In this document: positions 63,816 through 64,000 of the stretch, one piece after another
How the letters are laid out: each line of letters starts with the position of its first letter
Numbering within the stretch: the first letter of the stretch is position 1
Assembly: GCF_023168145.1 (NCBI RefSeq)
Contig: NZ_BQYK01000001.1
Location: 595,343 to 659,342, forward strand
Direction of reading: 5' to 3'
DNA from: Sporosarcina sp. NCCP-2222
Lineage (GTDB): Bacteria; Bacillota; Bacilli; Bacillales_A; Planococcaceae
Length of the DNA stretch: 64,000 bases
Translations under genes and position numbers: made by a program
Notes under the pieces: generated by a model
What the model was told of the DNA's origin: nothing
Database searches by the model: none
Seen by the model: the letters and a program-made list of their open reading frames with translations, nothing else

Positions 63816-64000
63816 ACTTTCCTGTAAAACACTTCTGGAACTTCCGATACAAACCGCATCACTTTGCCCGTCTTTGGGTGAATTACTTCTAATGCAGAAG
63901 CATGAAGTCCCAGTCGTTTAATTGGGTTGACAGTTGAACCGTATTTCCGGTCTCCAACTATCGGATGCCCAATCTCCTCCATATGGACACGAATCTGATT
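63809..64000 (-). CDS. RluA-family pseudouridine synthase, C-terminal part
   Basis: The last 63 codons are in the window; the 5' end is cut off. NQIRVHMEEIGHPIVGDRKYG is the conserved RluA motif (QIRVH...GHPI.GD..YG), followed by RLGLHASALEVIHPKTGK. The catalytic Asp lies outside. It converts uridines to pseudouridine in rRNA or tRNA. Confidence 0.88.
   Translation of the reverse strand, partial: NQIRVHMEEIGHPIVGDRKYGSTVNPIKRLGLHASALEVIHPKTGKVMRFVSEVPEVFYRKVK

Overview
This window looks like a chromosomal segment of an endospore-forming, low-to-moderate GC member of the Bacillales, most likely a Planococcaceae (Sporosarcina-like) organism. The reasons are strong Shine-Dalgarno sequences with frequent TTG and GTG starts, spore genes (a SleL/YaaH-type cortex enzyme, a CotF-type coat protein, a YtaF-like membrane protein), a general stress gene behind a SigB-type promoter, and B. 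subtilis-style partners such as TetR next to a SwrC-like RND pump. The genus is inference. No rRNA, tRNA, CRISPR array, prophage or intact insertion sequence was recognised. Most of the window is ordinary, densely packed housekeeping and transport DNA.

Layout: 1-4.0 kb holds a partial sbcD, a manganese ABC operon behind two MntR-like boxes, and a GIY-YIG nuclease. 4.1-8.1 kb holds a TetR regulator diverging from an RND pump with a palindromic operator between them. 8.3-14 kb holds a DUF3298-like protein, a TIMP-like secreted protein, a sirtuin, a YfcC transporter with an M20 amidohydrolase, and a PrsA/SurA-like lipoprotein. 14.0-15.1 kb is gene-poor and holds an inverted-repeat element and the first array of a periodic repeat. 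15.1-28 kb holds a phosphatase, BCCT, Fsr-type MFS, YitT, YkuS and GltP proteins, NagZ, a thioesterase, and an operon of three Nudix hydrolases with a methyltransferase. 28-36.5 kb holds PepF, a second repeat array, an MtnE-like aminotransferase, and GNAT, ASCH, OsmC and YtaF-like proteins. 36.5-39.4 kb holds a YtkA/FixH-like lipoprotein diverging from a two-component system fused into one operon with a Sco protein. 39.4-44.4 kb holds stress and membrane genes, a small gene with an out-of-frame start, a tyrosine phenol-lyase and rlmN. 44.4-52.2 kb is the histidine operon hisZGDBAF(IE)C with hisJ divergent, and it lacks hisH. 52.3-57.5 kb is an ABC-2 exporter operon. 57.9-61.2 kb holds argG with ARG boxes, a third repeat array, and gdhA. 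61.5-64 kb holds a mini membrane peptide, a SleL-like enzyme, a CotF-like protein and a partial RluA-type pseudouridine synthase.

The most unusual signal is a family of interspersed arrays built on the 12-mer AACC(G/T)CTCGTAT, repeated every 20-21 bp (two helical turns). Three arrays sit between genes, each reading in the same direction as the next downstream gene. Other points for a second look are the missing hisH, the small gene at 40.9 kb whose start is out of frame behind a hairpin that covers its ribosome binding site, the nested inverted-repeat element at 14.06-14.59 kb, and the DUF6583/ABC-2/YdcF operon.
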